Positions 34,558 to 43,981 of a stretch of 64,000 nt of DNA are shown in pieces. Position numbers and translations under genes: made by a program. The stretch is from Streptomyces sp. NBC_01304 (lineage in GTDB: Bacteria > Actinomycetota > Actinomycetes > Streptomycetales > Streptomycetaceae). The stretch spans positions 9,424,001 to 9,488,000 of the forward strand of contig NZ_CP109055.1 in NCBI RefSeq assembly GCF_035975855.1. The letters are read 5' to 3'. Position 1 is the stretch's first letter; the number at the start of each line of letters is the position of its first letter. The notes under the pieces were generated by a model, which did no database searches, was not told the origin of the DNA, and saw nothing but the letters and a program-made list of their open reading frames with translations.

Positions 34558-35666
34558 GAGGACGTTCGTGTCATCTATGCGCGTGTTTGGGAAAGTTGGG
34601 CCGCGCCGGGATTCGCCGTGTACAGGCAGAACACGCGATATGTCTCACCAGTTGCAGCACGCCTGATCCTGCGCTTCACCCCGTTTCCCACCGATAGCTT
34701 CTGTCCGGTTCGAATACGCCCCGGAAGCTGGCTTTTGCCTCGCTCGATCGAGCGATATGCCCGGTTGGCGGCCTCGCGCATGAGTAGTCCCATGACCTCT
34801 TCGCAGCAGCGCGAGCCGTACCTGAGTGATCTCTCCGATGCCCGTTGGGCGTTGATGGAGCCGACCTTGACGGCCTGGCGGGCCGAGCGGCAGAAGACCT
34901 CGCTCAACCTCGGCGGGAAGGTCACTGACCTGCGAGAAGTCATGAACGCGATCCTCTTCCTCAACAGGACCGGCGTCCCCTGGCGCTACCTCCCCCACGA
35001 CTTCCCGCCGCACGCCACCGTGTTCGGCTACTTCAGCGCCTGGACCGCCGACGGCACCATCGAGAAACTCGGCCTCCACCTGCACCGCATGGTCCGTGAG
35101 CAGGCAGGACGTACTGCCGAGCCCACCGCTTGCGTCATCGATGCCCAGAGCGTCAAGACCGCCACCAGCGTGCCCACCGACACTCAGGGCACCGACGCCG
35201 GGAAGAAGATCGTGGGCCGCAAACGCAGCATCGTCGTCGACACCCTCGGCCTATTGCTGCTGGTCATGGTGACCGCGGCCAGCGTCTCCGACAACGAGGC
35301 CGGCAAGCAGCTCCTCACCCAGATTGCCGCCGACCACCCCACGATCACGAAGGCGTGGGTCGACACCGGCTACAAGATTCAGGCCATCGAGCACGGCGCC
35401 ACCCTCGGCATCGATGTCGATGTCGTCCCCAGGAAACCGCAGGTCAAAGGGTTTTCCGTGATTCCGCGAAGGTGGGTAGTAGAGCGAAGTTTCGGTTGGA
35501 TCATGATGCACCGTCGGCTCGCCCGCGACTACGAGACCAAACCCGCCCACTCCGAAAGCATGATCCGCCTCGCGATGATCTCGAACCTCGCGAAACGAGC
35601 AACCGGCGAAACACCCATAACTTGGCACAACCCATGAACTATCCCGTCTTCAAACGGAACGTCCTC
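34558..35666. mobile_element. IS5-family insertion sequence
   Basis: About 1.1 kb between GAGGACGTTC (34558-34567) and its complement GAACGTCCTC (35657-35666), with one intact transposase. Flanks are TCA on the left and TTA on the right. TTA also flanks the outer side of the adjacent MITE, so the MITE and IS together are bounded by TTA. Confidence 0.75.
34780..35637 (+). CDS. IS5-family transposase
   Basis: About 285 residues from the ATG at 34780 (34792 is an alternative). The N-terminal DUF4096-type domain (YLSDLSDARWALMEPTLTAW, RTGVPWRYLPHDFPP) is followed by the DDE core: CVIDAQSVKTA, KAWVDTGYKIQ and RRWVVERSFGWIMMHRRLARD. All catalytic residues are present, so the element should be active. 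The open frame extends upstream of 34780, but the family start is here. Confidence 0.85.
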   Translation: MSSPMTSSQQREPYLSDLSDARWALMEPTLTAWRAERQKTSLNLGGKVTDLREVMNAILFLNRTGVPWRYLPHDFPPHATVFGYFSAWTADGTIEKLGLHLHRMVREQAGRTAEPTACVIDAQSVKTATSVPTDTQGTDAGKKIVGRKRSIVVDTLGLLLLVMVTAASVSDNEAGKQLLTQIAADHPTITKAWVDTGYKIQAIEHGATLGIDVDVVPRKPQVKGFSVIPRRWVVERSFGWIMMHRRLARDYETKPAHSESMIRLAMISNLAKRATGETPITWHNP

Positions 35667-35855
35667 TTAGTCGCGCATCAGGACGCTCATAGGGCGATGT
35701 GTGCAGTCCCCTCCTCCTGCGTGAGAGGAGTCCCGAGCGGCACGAGGTGATGCCCATTAAAGTAATCAGGAAATAATGAACGCGTATCGCTATCGATCAG
35801 CGGCAGGAGGAATGCTCCAGAATTGCCGGCTAAGGGGGAAGGACTCTCTGTACCG

Positions 35856-36140
35856 TTACTCAAGACTCGAATTTGGGCGTGGGCTTACGGCGAACCGGAG
35901 TTGAAGGCCCACAATGTTGCCATGAAGAGCAGCCCAAGGAGTGCAGTTTGGGGATTCGATTGTTTCCCCAATTATAGTGAGGTAGCCAGACGTCCTGCTT
36001 ATCAAGGGGTAGTGACTGTAGTCGAAGGTCTGGCGCAGTTTAGCCTGGAAATACCAGCCTACGGTTTGTGAGCACGCCTCCCTGACGGCGTATGAGTCCT
36101 GAGTTTCAGGGAAGACCACCCCGCGTGATCCTGCCGGCAC
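35856..36140 (-). CDS. Doubtful small ORF
   Basis: A 94-codon frame from GTG at 36140 in a moderately AT-rich stretch (GWYFQAKLRQTFDYSHYPL, TSGYLTIIGETIESPN). It lacks a ribosome-binding site. A competing plus-strand frame (35823-36071) covers the same bases. It could be a remnant of a transferred gene. The interval 35667-35855 otherwise holds nothing recognised. Confidence 0.25.
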   Translation of the reverse strand: MPAGSRGVVFPETQDSYAVREACSQTVGWYFQAKLRQTFDYSHYPLISRTSGYLTIIGETIESPNCTPWAALHGNIVGLQLRFAVSPRPNSSLE

Positions 36141-36333
36141 GGCTTTGTCGAGGCGTTGCCATAGGTATCCGTCTACGGCAATGTATGTGCGTCGATGAAT
36201 TGCACCTGTTGGACCAGGACACCGGTGGGTATCCGATGTCCGACAGCGGCTGAGTTCTTGCGGTCTAAGGGTTGTCCCGTAACGATCTTGGAGTCGGCGG
36301 AGGGCAGGGTTGGTCGCGGTGCCGCCCCTGCGC

Positions 36334-37101
36334 TTATCCGGCGAGGTTGAGGTTGTGCAGGCGGGCGATGCCGAGCATGGCGTGATGGACGCCGTCGCCT
36401 TTGAGACGGCAGTCGCGGAGGATCTTCCAGCTCTTCATGCGGGCGAAGGTGTGCTCGACGCGGGCGCGGACCTGTTTGTGGGCGTGGTTGTGTTCCTCTT
36501 TCCATGCAGGGAGTTCCTCGCCTTTGCGGCGGCGGTGCGGGATGACCAGTCCGGTGCCCTGGTAGCCGCCGTCGGCGATGGTCATGGTGTTGCCGACGGC
36601 GGCCTTGGCGCCGGATTCCTCCCAGCCGCGGGCGTCGTGCCGGTTGCCCGGCAGCGGCTGGCCGACCACGACGACCAGGCGGGTATCGGCGTCGATGACG
36701 ACCTGATGGGCCGTGGAATAGCGATAGTTCTTCGACTGCTCGGCCACCGCATGATCGCGGGTGGGCACCAGCGTGCCGTCCACGATGAGCACGGCGTCCT
36801 TCGCGAACCGCTTCCTGGGCTGCAGCGCGAGAAGCGGGCCGAGATGGCCGATGATCCGGTCGGCCGCCGACTTCGAGACGCCGAACAGCGGGGCGAGTTG
36901 GCGCATCGTCAAGTTCGTGCGCCAGTACGCCGTCACGAGCAGCACCCGGTTCTCCAGCGTCAGGCCCCACGGCCGACCCCGCCGAACCGCGTCCGCACCC
37001 TCGCGCCGCAGCGCGGTCACCAACCTGCCGAAGCAGCGCGGGCTCAGCCCGGTGAAGGGGGTTATCCAGGACGGCTCGGACGCCGTGATCACACCAGCCA
37101 C
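36334..37101 (-). CDS. IS5-superfamily DDE transposase, copy 2
   Basis: 255 residues identical to the product of 15146-15913, with the same VDGTLVPT, ADGGYQGTG and VEHTFARMK catalytic motifs. It is intact and presumably active. It lies downstream of the passenger gene within the element. Confidence 0.85.
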   Translation of the reverse strand: MAGVITASEPSWITPFTGLSPRCFGRLVTALRREGADAVRRGRPWGLTLENRVLLVTAYWRTNLTMRQLAPLFGVSKSAADRIIGHLGPLLALQPRKRFAKDAVLIVDGTLVPTRDHAVAEQSKNYRYSTAHQVVIDADTRLVVVVGQPLPGNRHDARGWEESGAKAAVGNTMTIADGGYQGTGLVIPHRRRKGEELPAWKEEHNHAHKQVRARVEHTFARMKSWKILRDCRLKGDGVHHAMLGIARLHNLNLAG

Positions 37102-37146
37102 ATCAAGATCATCACATCGTGACCAGGTGAAACTGGACGCGAAACC

Positions 37147-37578
37147 TCACTCCGTAAGGCGGAGGTCACCAGCCCAACTGTCGCAACGAACCCGGCCGGT
37201 GGCGAAGACGACCTCGAGTGCAATGCGGCCGGTCTTGGGCTCGAACTCTTCTCTCACCGCCAGGACGTCTTCCCCGAGGCGGGCGGCAAACGGCGTCCGA
37301 TCACCAACCGGACCTACCTCGACGCGCCCCCAGCCGTCCATGTCGTATCCCTCGTGCGGGCTTGAGGGTTCCACGACCAGGCACCCGTCCGAGCCGGTGG
37401 TGATGTGCACGGAGCTGCCTTGGTCGTCGATCAGCCACACGTCCAGCGGATCTTCCGCTGCCTCGTCTGCGCTCCAATGCCACGCGGCGAAGACGCTCAC
37501 CAGTCGCCGCCCGACCAGGGTTTCAGGACGTTCGCCGGGCCCGTGCAGCGGACACTGGGGCACCTTCTCGGACTCCAC
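37147..37578 (-). CDS. IS passenger gene, copy 2
   Basis: 143 residues identical to the protein of 14669-15100. Its retention without damage in both copies supports a functional gene carried by the IS rather than a chance frame. No recognised domain. Confidence 0.65.
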   Translation of the reverse strand: MESEKVPQCPLHGPGERPETLVGRRLVSVFAAWHWSADEAAEDPLDVWLIDDQGSSVHITTGSDGCLVVEPSSPHEGYDMDGWGRVEVGPVGDRTPFAARLGEDVLAVREEFEPKTGRIALEVVFATGRVRCDSWAGDLRLTE

Positions 37579-38121
37579 GCAACGACCGTACCGTCAGTCA
37601 ACGTCCCAGCTCACATGGTTAAACGGGACAGCCCTTAGGTAAGAGTTTGCTTCGGCTCCGTGGTCTTCGCCACCGGCATAGGTAAGACCTGGAACGTGGT
37701 GAGCGGTGATCACAGCGGAAAGATCTCGCCCGGCCACGAGATCCACAACGCCGCCAAGTGTGGAAGCGGCCACAGTGCGGTGGTGGCGGAGGGAGAAGGG
37801 GCGAACGCAGGTGAAGATCGCGGCAACCAGGAATAGAGTGCCGCACGCTGCAAGTGGCCACCAGCTGTCTATTCGGTCACCGGGCCAGTCACGGACGTAT
37901 CTCACCAGTGTGACCACGAAACCCGAGGCCGCGAGAACCAGCACCGCGATGTTGGCCAGTTCCGCCGGCGTTGCCAGGCATGCTGGTCGTTTCCGCCTTC
38001 TTCCCGAGGTGCCAACGCTCAAGGCAAACCCGCATTCCGGTTCCTCGCAATTCCGAGGGCCGGTCGGGTCCGTGGGAAGGGGTGCTGCGGCTTGGACCGT
38101 TGAGGCTCGCTATGGCTGCCG

Positions 38122-38826
38122 TCAGTGCTGCTGGCCAATGAGGTCGAGTACTGGCATCAGCCCTAGGGGCCGCTCCGCTGCCGGCAGATGGTCCACGTAG
38201 TGGACCGAGCAGCCGAGCTCCGCAGCTCCGCCGTCCGCGCGTCGGTCGTCGCCGACCATCAACACCTCATGAGGGGCGACGCCGATTGAGTCGCAGGCAA
38301 TTCGGAAGAGTCGGGGATCAGGCTTCTGGATGCCGTGCTCGTACGACAAGGTGTATGCGTTCACGTAGTCATCGAGCCCATGGGCGCGGATGACCGGCCG
38401 GAGATCCCATCCGATGTTGCTGAGCACGCCGACACGGATACCTTGTAGGTTCAGTGTGGTGAGCACCTCGGCGGTGTCCGGGTACGGGTGCCATGCCGCA
38501 GGCGTCATATGACGCTCGTAGAGGGCGTCATGGAGGCCGGTCCCGGGCAAGGCCACTTGCTGGGCGAGGCTTGTGTACGCCACCCGATGGTGCTCGGCGC
38601 TTTCGTCGCGGGCAGCCCACAGGTGGGCAAGGTGGTCGGGCACCACGGCGAGCGGAGCGCCGCCCGGCAGCGCTCCCATCGCCTCCAGTTGTGCCGCGTG
38701 ATGGAGCAATTCCGGCTCGGGCATGGGGATCCTGGCATCCGCCAGTACGGCCCGCAGCCAGGATTCGGAAGATTCCATGCGGAAGATGGTTCCTGAGAAG
38801 TCGAGGAGCACGCCCATGATTGCCAT
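38122..38826 (-). CDS. HAD-family hydrolase
   Basis: 234 residues. The four HAD motifs are visible: LLDFSGTIF (motif I with nucleophile Asp, and Ser where a second Asp is usual), GVLSNIGW (motif II Ser), QKPDPRLF (motif III Lys) and MVGDDRRAD (motif IV). The cap between motifs I and II is helical, as in phosphoglycolate phosphatase-like and haloacid dehalogenase-like members. The Ser in place of motif I Asp+2 is uncommon for phosphatases and could indicate a dehalogenase-like or altered activity. It starts at 38826 or 38817. It appears to be a single gene. Confidence 0.8.
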   Translation of the reverse strand: MAIMGVLLDFSGTIFRMESSESWLRAVLADARIPMPEPELLHHAAQLEAMGALPGGAPLAVVPDHLAHLWAARDESAEHHRVAYTSLAQQVALPGTGLHDALYERHMTPAAWHPYPDTAEVLTTLNLQGIRVGVLSNIGWDLRPVIRAHGLDDYVNAYTLSYEHGIQKPDPRLFRIACDSIGVAPHEVLMVGDDRRADGGAAELGCSVHYVDHLPAAERPLGLMPVLDLIGQQH

Positions 38827-39010
38827 GACTGAGATGTTCAGCGTTGTGCCGCGCTGAGGTCAAGGAGGCCTGTCCGGTGGTGACGGGTTTGAGGAGCGCG
38901 ACGGAACCTGAAGCGCATTGCACGCATGCTCTTCTTTCAGCTGTTCGGTCATCTGGCCGGGATTGCGCTCTGCGAGGCATCCGCGCTGACGTCTGTTTGG
39001 CCCGCTCGGC

Positions 39011-39562
39011 GTGCCGTCTGATGTGCCCGAGCGTATGAATGGGGCGCATGAATTCAAATCGATGAATTGGAATGAGGAGCCCAGGTGGAGCACGGCGGCT
39101 GCGATCCTCGTGCTCGTTGTGCTGACCCCTGTGGTAGTGGCGTCGCGGTTGCACCCGCTGAGGCCGTCGCGTGGCAGGTGGAGGCCTATCTGGGGCTGGC
39201 ACAGGAACATTGCGCCCGCACGGGGCGAGGTAGACCTTCCCGCCTACCGGACGATGCTGATCGTGCAGGCTGGTAAGGACCCCAACAAGGCTAAGAAGTG
39301 CCCGGTGCGCCCGTGCAAGGTGGTCTGTGTGGACCTGACCCGGCAGATGCTCTGGGTTCCGCAGGGAAAGCGGGGCAAGGCTTCTTACGCAGCATCCCGC
39401 ATGCGAGACAGGGCCAAAAATCAGGCACTCCCTGGTGTGGACTGCGCGGGCTCGAGGTCACGCCGACCAAGCCCCACGCCGCCCAGTGGCTTGGGAGGCA
39501 CCGCAAAGCGGCGTGGAGCGTCCCCGTGCCCGAGGGTCGTGGGATCGGACACACAGCGGTAG
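39011..39562 (+). pseudogene. Possible remnant of an exported L,D-transpeptidase-like gene
   Basis: One frame has a membrane segment (AAAILVLVVLTPVVVAS) and later KVVCVDLTRQMLWVPQGKR, which resembles the start of an L,D-transpeptidase catalytic domain (VDL...Q). The characteristic HGxxH and SHGC motifs are absent, and the frame appears broken. The rest of 38827-39822 holds no gene I can support. Confidence 0.25.
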
Positions 39563-39822
39563 TGAACCCCACATCTGTCGCATAGCCCTTGACCGGCACG
39601 GGCCGCTCCCTCGAAGGGCTCATCGTGGTGGCTGAGGCCAGCTGTCTCAACAGCCGGCTGACTGTCGATGTCAGCATCAGAGACCTACGGGCCATGGCTC
39701 CTGTGGCAAGGTGCTGGGACGTGCTGCCGTCACCCGCATGGCCGATACAGATGGCGGTGCGAGCGTGATGCGGATCAACTGGCCAAAGGGGGTAAGTCGA
39801 TCTTCAAAAGGATGAGCCTTCC

Positions 39823-40668
39823 ATGGACGGATCCCGGACCGTTGCCACGCTCGGCTCCGCCGCAGCCGCGGCGATCCTCATCACCCTCAGCGCCGCCGGC
39901 CAGGCGCTCGCCGTGGACAAGCCCACCGAGCCGGGCGAGCTCAAGCTCATCGACACCCCGGCCGGCAAGGCCCTCGCCGACAAGGACGGCAACCCCCTCT
40001 ACCTCCGCGCCGAGGACAAGGCCGACACCCCTGACTGCACCGGCGACTGCGCCACCAACTGGCCCGCCGCGATCGGCTACCCGACGAAGGCCGAGGGGGT
40101 CGACGGGGACACCGGCCAGACCAAGGACAACCCCGAGGGCGCCGACAAGCCCCAGGTCATCTACAACACGCACCCGCTCTACTACTTCAAGGACGACCAG
40201 CCGAACGAGCCCAAGGGCCAGGACGTAAAGGGCTGGAACCTGGTGGGCGCGGACGGCAGCGCGCTCAAGGCCGACGCCGCCCCGGACGAGTCCGCGTCCC
40301 CCTCCGCATCGGCGAACGCATCGGCGAAGCCCTCGGACGGTGCCTCGGACGGCGCCTCCAAGTCCCCCGAACCCGGCAAGAGCACGGAGGGCGGCACATC
40401 ATCCAGCGGCGCGAGCACCCCGAAGCCGAACGAGACGCCTGCGGCCAGCGAGGCAGGCGCCGGTTCCGGCGAGTCCCCCAGCGCGTTGAAGGCCACACCT
40501 AAGGGTGCCGCGAGCGGTGGCGCGGTGCACGCTGCCGACACTGCCTCGTCGGGCCCATCGGACCTGCCACTCGCGTTCGCTGCGGCGGCGATCGTCGGTG
40601 CGGGTAGCGCGATCGCGCTGCACCGGCGCCGCTCTGCCTCCAAGGAAAGGCAGGATTCCGCCCGTTGA
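39823..40668 (+). CDS. Exported protein with Lipoprotein_15-type secreted repeats
   Basis: 281 residues. A signal peptide (ATLGSAAAAAILITLSAAG) is followed by two repeats of the PF03640 secreted-repeat type (KDGNPLYLRAEDKADTPDC, TGDCATNWPA, then VIYNTHPLYYFKDDQP and VKGWNLV). Residues about 145-250 are a Ser/Ala/Pro-rich linker. A C-terminal membrane helix (PLAFAAAAIVGAGSAIAL) ends in HRRRSASK, so the protein is wall- or membrane-anchored. Function of the repeats is unknown. It precedes the aquaporin gene by 51 bases and may be co-transcribed with it. Confidence 0.8.
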   Translation: MDGSRTVATLGSAAAAAILITLSAAGQALAVDKPTEPGELKLIDTPAGKALADKDGNPLYLRAEDKADTPDCTGDCATNWPAAIGYPTKAEGVDGDTGQTKDNPEGADKPQVIYNTHPLYYFKDDQPNEPKGQDVKGWNLVGADGSALKADAAPDESASPSASANASAKPSDGASDGASKSPEPGKSTEGGTSSSGASTPKPNETPAASEAGAGSGESPSALKATPKGAASGGAVHAADTASSGPSDLPLAFAAAAIVGAGSAIALHRRRSASKERQDSAR

Positions 40669-40719
40669 CCCAGCTCACGGCAGAGATTCTCGGGGAATTC
40701 TCGCGTAAGGAGAAACATC

Positions 40720-41412
40720 GTGGAGTCGCGTTCGATCGTGTCGGAGTTTCTCGGGACCCTCTTGTTGGTCGTCTTCGCCGTCGGTTCTGCGGTACTGGCG
40801 AGCGACGCCATCGGAACCCTGGGGATCGCGTTGGCCTTCGGCTTTACGCTGCTGGCTTTGGCCTACGCGCTGGGGCCTGTCTCTGGCTGCCATGTCAACC
40901 CGGCTGTGACACTTGGGGTGTTGCTCGCAAAGAGGATCCCTCTGAAGACCGCGGTCGCCTATTGGATCGCCCAGTTCTTCGGCGGTGTCGCGGGCGCGGC
41001 CCTGCTCCTACTGGTCGCCAAGCAGGTCCCGGGCATCAAGACTCACGGCGCGTTCGGCAGTAACGGCTTCGGTGATCGCTCCGCCGTCCACATCAACACC
41101 GGCGGCGCCTTCCTGGCCGAGGTCATCCTCACCTGCCTGCTGGTTCTTGTGGTCCTAGCGGTGACGCACAAGGTCGCCGCGGTGGGGTTCGCCGGACTCG
41201 CCATCGGCCTCTCCCTCACCGTCATCCACCTCGTGGGCATTCCTCTGACCGGCACGTCCGTGAACCCCGCTCGCAGCCTCGGCCCCGCCCTGTTCGCCGG
41301 GAGCCCCGCGCTCACCCAGCTGTGGTTGTTCCTGCTCGCCCCATTGGTCGGAGGAGCGCTCGCCGCGGTAGTCCACCGGGCAACCCACCCCGATGAATCC
41401 GCCAACGCCTGA
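40720..41412 (+). CDS. Aquaporin-family (MIP) channel
   Basis: 230 residues from a GTG at 40720, with AAGGAG upstream. Six membrane helices and the two half-helix motifs CHVNPAVTLG and TSVNPARSLGPAL (both NPA) are present, the signature of water/glycerol channels. The overall look is AqpZ-like. An upstream Asp is not seen after the second NPA motif (it reads NPARS), which favours water over glycerol transport. It is followed by a strong terminator hairpin. Confidence 0.9.
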   Translation: MESRSIVSEFLGTLLLVVFAVGSAVLASDAIGTLGIALAFGFTLLALAYALGPVSGCHVNPAVTLGVLLAKRIPLKTAVAYWIAQFFGGVAGAALLLLVAKQVPGIKTHGAFGSNGFGDRSAVHINTGGAFLAEVILTCLLVLVVLAVTHKVAAVGFAGLAIGLSLTVIHLVGIPLTGTSVNPARSLGPALFAGSPALTQLWLFLLAPLVGGALAAVVHRATHPDESANA

Positions 41413-41529
41413 CGGTACAGACCGGAGGCCTGCAGAAGCAGCCTGTGGCCTGGGCACTCCAGGTCCCTGTTTCGCCCTTCAGGACGATTCAAGGCGTAAT
41501 CGATGAGAACTCTTGCATAGGAGGTTTGA

Positions 41530-41565
41530 GCGGGTGTGTCACCCCTACAGGGATGACACACCCGC
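41530..41565 (+). terminator. Terminator hairpin after the aquaporin gene
   Basis: A 12-base perfect stem (GCGGGTGTGTCA with TGACACACCCGC) encloses CCCCTACAGGGA, which can extend the pairing. It lies 118 bases after the aquaporin stop. There is no clear T run, as is common in Streptomyces. Confidence 0.7.
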
Positions 41566-41585
41566 CGAATAGGGGCTATTTCGGG

Positions 41586-42089
41586 TCAGACCTTCGGTGC
41601 CCCCCTGAAATCTCTATTGGTAGGGGACCCGGGCTGAGTCGTTCGACCATATGCCGTTGGCGTAAGCGCGACCACGGCTCCGTTCGCGTCGGCGGTATAG
41701 CCCGTGCCGGCTGCCTGCCAGGTACCGTCAGGGTTGACGGTCGTCTGCGTGTAGTAGCCGGTGGCGTTGTGTTTGACCTTCACCTGGGTGCCGGGAACGC
41801 CAGTGCCCTGCAGGTCATAACGGCCGCTGCTGGCCCGCTTGGCGCTGGTGATCTGCGGCCGTGCCCACTTCAGGGCAACCTTGGCCGATGAGGGTGAAGC
41901 GCTGCCGTTGCGGATCTCCCGAACTGTTACGCCGTCGGACTCGTAGTAGCCGCTCGCGAAGGAGAACTTCCCGTCGGCGCCTACGCTGTTGCGGTCGATC
42001 CACTCGCCTCCGGTGCTCTTGATCTGGAGCTTGGCACCCGGCGTCCCTGTGCCTTCGACCTCGACGGAACCACTCCGGGTTCGGCGGCT
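41586..42089 (-). pseudogene. C-terminal fragment of an Ig-like repeat surface protein
   Basis: The minus strand is open from an in-frame TAG at 42090-42092 to the stop at 41586, without a plausible start. It encodes two similar units of about 85 residues, each beginning GTG(T/V)PG (VEVEGTGTPGAKLQIKS and YDLQGTGVPGTQVKVKH) and containing (V)xxDGx(F/W). This is the pattern of bacterial Ig-like exported repeats. The N-terminal export region is missing. It sits downstream of the DUF11 protein on the same strand. Confidence 0.5.
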
Positions 42090-42205
42090 CTATCGAACCC
42101 GGAGCGGCCCACCTAACAACAAGAGACCCATTGCGGGGGCTCCGATGTACTGATGCCCGCGTCTTGACGGGCGCGTGCAGCACGACGCTTTGGATTCTTT
42201 CAGGG

Positions 42206-43627
42206 TCAGGGTTCGATGGTCACCACGCCGTTATCCGGGGAGCCCTTGGAGCCGGCTCGGTAGGTGAACGAGTACTTGATCGTTGCAGTCTGGCCGGCGT
42301 CAATGGGGCCGGCCCAGGTGAGCTTTGATCCGGTGACGGTGGGGGCTGAGCCCGTACTGCTAGCGAGGCTGTTGGCTTGCAGGTCGGCCACCTGCTGCAG
42401 GCGGGACAGGTCGTCTACGATCCTTGCGTTCTCGATGCGCTCGGCGTTGGGGTTGCGCGCGGTCACAGTGAACGTGATGACGGTGCCGGCCTTGAACCGG
42501 TTCGGGGTGCGCTGCTTGGTGACCTCGAGGTGCTTGAGGGGTTCCTTCTCCACAAGCGTATTGGTCTTGCACGCAGCATCGGTGGATCCGGTCTTGCAGT
42601 TGCTTCCCGGAGCGTCGGAGACGACCACGTTGGAGAGGGTGCGGTCTCCAGTGTCGGGGTTCTTGACAGTGACGCTGTATGTGATCGTGGCCGTACCGCC
42701 GTTCTTCGGCAGCGTTCCCTTCCAGGTGAGCTTGTTGCTCCCGTCGGGGCCAGTCACGGTGCCGGCACTGGCCTTGGTGTCAGCCGGGGCGGAGGCGTCG
42801 TCGAGGATGCCGGTGAGGTCGTCTTGGAAGGAGACGTCGGTGGCGTCGGTGTCCGGGCTTGAGTTCTTCGCGGTCAGGGTGTAGCTGACCTTGTCGCCAG
42901 GCTTGGGGTTGGACGGGGTGGCGCTCTTGCTGAAGGTTACGCTCGCGGGCTTCGGCTCTGGGATGTCCACCGTCCGCACCGTCGCGGCGTCCACGACCGC
43001 ACAGGTCGGATACCCGTCGCTGTTGAAATCGTACCTGGCTAGTACGGGCGAGTGCTTGCCGTCCAACTGGTGGGTCATACAGGGCGCCTGCCAGTCACCC
43101 TCTGCCGCACCAGTGTTGGAGACGCGCAGAATCTTATGCCCGCTCTCCTTGCCTACGGTGTCATTCGTGGTGGTCTGCCGCGGAGCTGTCTGCAGCATAA
43201 ACAGGGACGGCGAGCCGCAGTTGTCGAGGAGGCGGGGGCCGTCAGCGAGCCAGGTGACGCACCTGTTCCTGTTCTCAGGGTCGCGCAAAGTGAAGGTGGT
43301 GACTGCGCCTTGCGGCCCGTTGGTCCATGTATGCCCAGGCACCTTCTCGAAGACGTGCTTGGCGGCGCGGCAATTGACTGAGGCAATCAGATGAATGTTG
43401 TCATCCGTTCCCAGGCAGTGGGGCAACGTTTTCTTGTTGCCGCCCTTGTCGAGGTCGTAAGGGCTGTTCCAGGAGATCGTCACCTGCTCGTATGTCACCG
43501 CTGCGGCAGCCGTGGGCTGCGCTGCGGAGGGGGGAGTGAAGGCGGAGGTAAGGAGACCGACGGTCATCGCGCACCCCACGGCACGTGTGATGCGGCTGAG
43601 GGGGTGAGGGGACTTCAGAGACGACAC
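42206..43627 (-). CDS. Exported protein with two DUF11-type repeats
   Basis: 473 residues from a GTG at 43627 with AGGAAGAG upstream. The signal peptide lies in about 1-36 (AVGCAMTVGLLTSAFTPPSA). An unrecognised Cys-containing N-terminal domain is followed by two beta-sandwich repeats of the DUF11 type (TPSNPKPGDKVSYTLTAKNS and TPNRFKAGTVITFTVTARNP). These repeats are usual in long actinobacterial surface proteins. No C-terminal anchor is present (it ends DNGVVTIEP), so it is either secreted or truncated. Divergent from the following secreted-protein genes; 43628-43981 between them holds promoters but no supported gene. Confidence 0.75.
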   Translation of the reverse strand: MSSLKSPHPLSRITRAVGCAMTVGLLTSAFTPPSAAQPTAAAAVTYEQVTISWNSPYDLDKGGNKKTLPHCLGTDDNIHLIASVNCRAAKHVFEKVPGHTWTNGPQGAVTTFTLRDPENRNRCVTWLADGPRLLDNCGSPSLFMLQTAPRQTTTNDTVGKESGHKILRVSNTGAAEGDWQAPCMTHQLDGKHSPVLARYDFNSDGYPTCAVVDAATVRTVDIPEPKPASVTFSKSATPSNPKPGDKVSYTLTAKNSSPDTDATDVSFQDDLTGILDDASAPADTKASAGTVTGPDGSNKLTWKGTLPKNGGTATITYSVTVKNPDTGDRTLSNVVVSDAPGSNCKTGSTDAACKTNTLVEKEPLKHLEVTKQRTPNRFKAGTVITFTVTARNPNAERIENARIVDDLSRLQQVADLQANSLASSTGSAPTVTGSKLTWAGPIDAGQTATIKYSFTYRAGSKGSPDNGVVTIEP

Positions 43628-43981
43628 GGAGCTCTTCCTGTTTGGCGGGGTGAACGAGGAGGGCTGGACCGCATGGAATGCCGCCCAGCGGTCGTCACTT
43701 TGGCGTGTTTCTGAGGCACGGGCTGATCTTGATTGTGGACGCGCCGGAGGATGACCACGGGAGGCGTATAGAGATTCGACCAGCCGGGTAATCCTTCTTC
43801 TTTGTTAAGAGTCCAGCAGGGAACCTAAACCGGATGAATGTATGGATGAGCCTGTCCTTCACATCCCATCGTCCCTGCCATGGGAGTCGGTTCCGAAGAA
43901 AGTCCGATAGTGCGTCAAGTTGTGGTGGTCGCAGGGGCTCCTGACTCCGACCTATCGGGCTTTTCTGAAAGGCTGAAAAGT

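Larger units (their letters stand above)
36268..37635. mobile_element. IS5-superfamily element with passenger gene, copy 2 (inverted)
   Basis: Same length (1368 bp), ends and TA duplication in CTAG (36266-36267 and 37636-37637) as the copy at 14612-15979, in opposite orientation. Both encoded proteins read identically in the two copies, indicating very recent movement or gene conversion. Confidence 0.85.
36173..38022 (-). pseudogene. Two-pass membrane protein gene split by the passenger IS
   Basis: The coding sequence runs 38022-37636, is interrupted by the 1368-bp IS, and resumes at 36265 to the stop at 36173. Joining at CTAG gives SYLDRKNSAAVG in frame, 159 residues in all. Two membrane segments are clear (ANIAVLVLAASGFVVTLV and AACGTLFLVAAIFTCV), and the C-terminal part is soluble. 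The proposed TTG start at 38022 is weakly supported. Family unknown. Confidence 0.65.
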
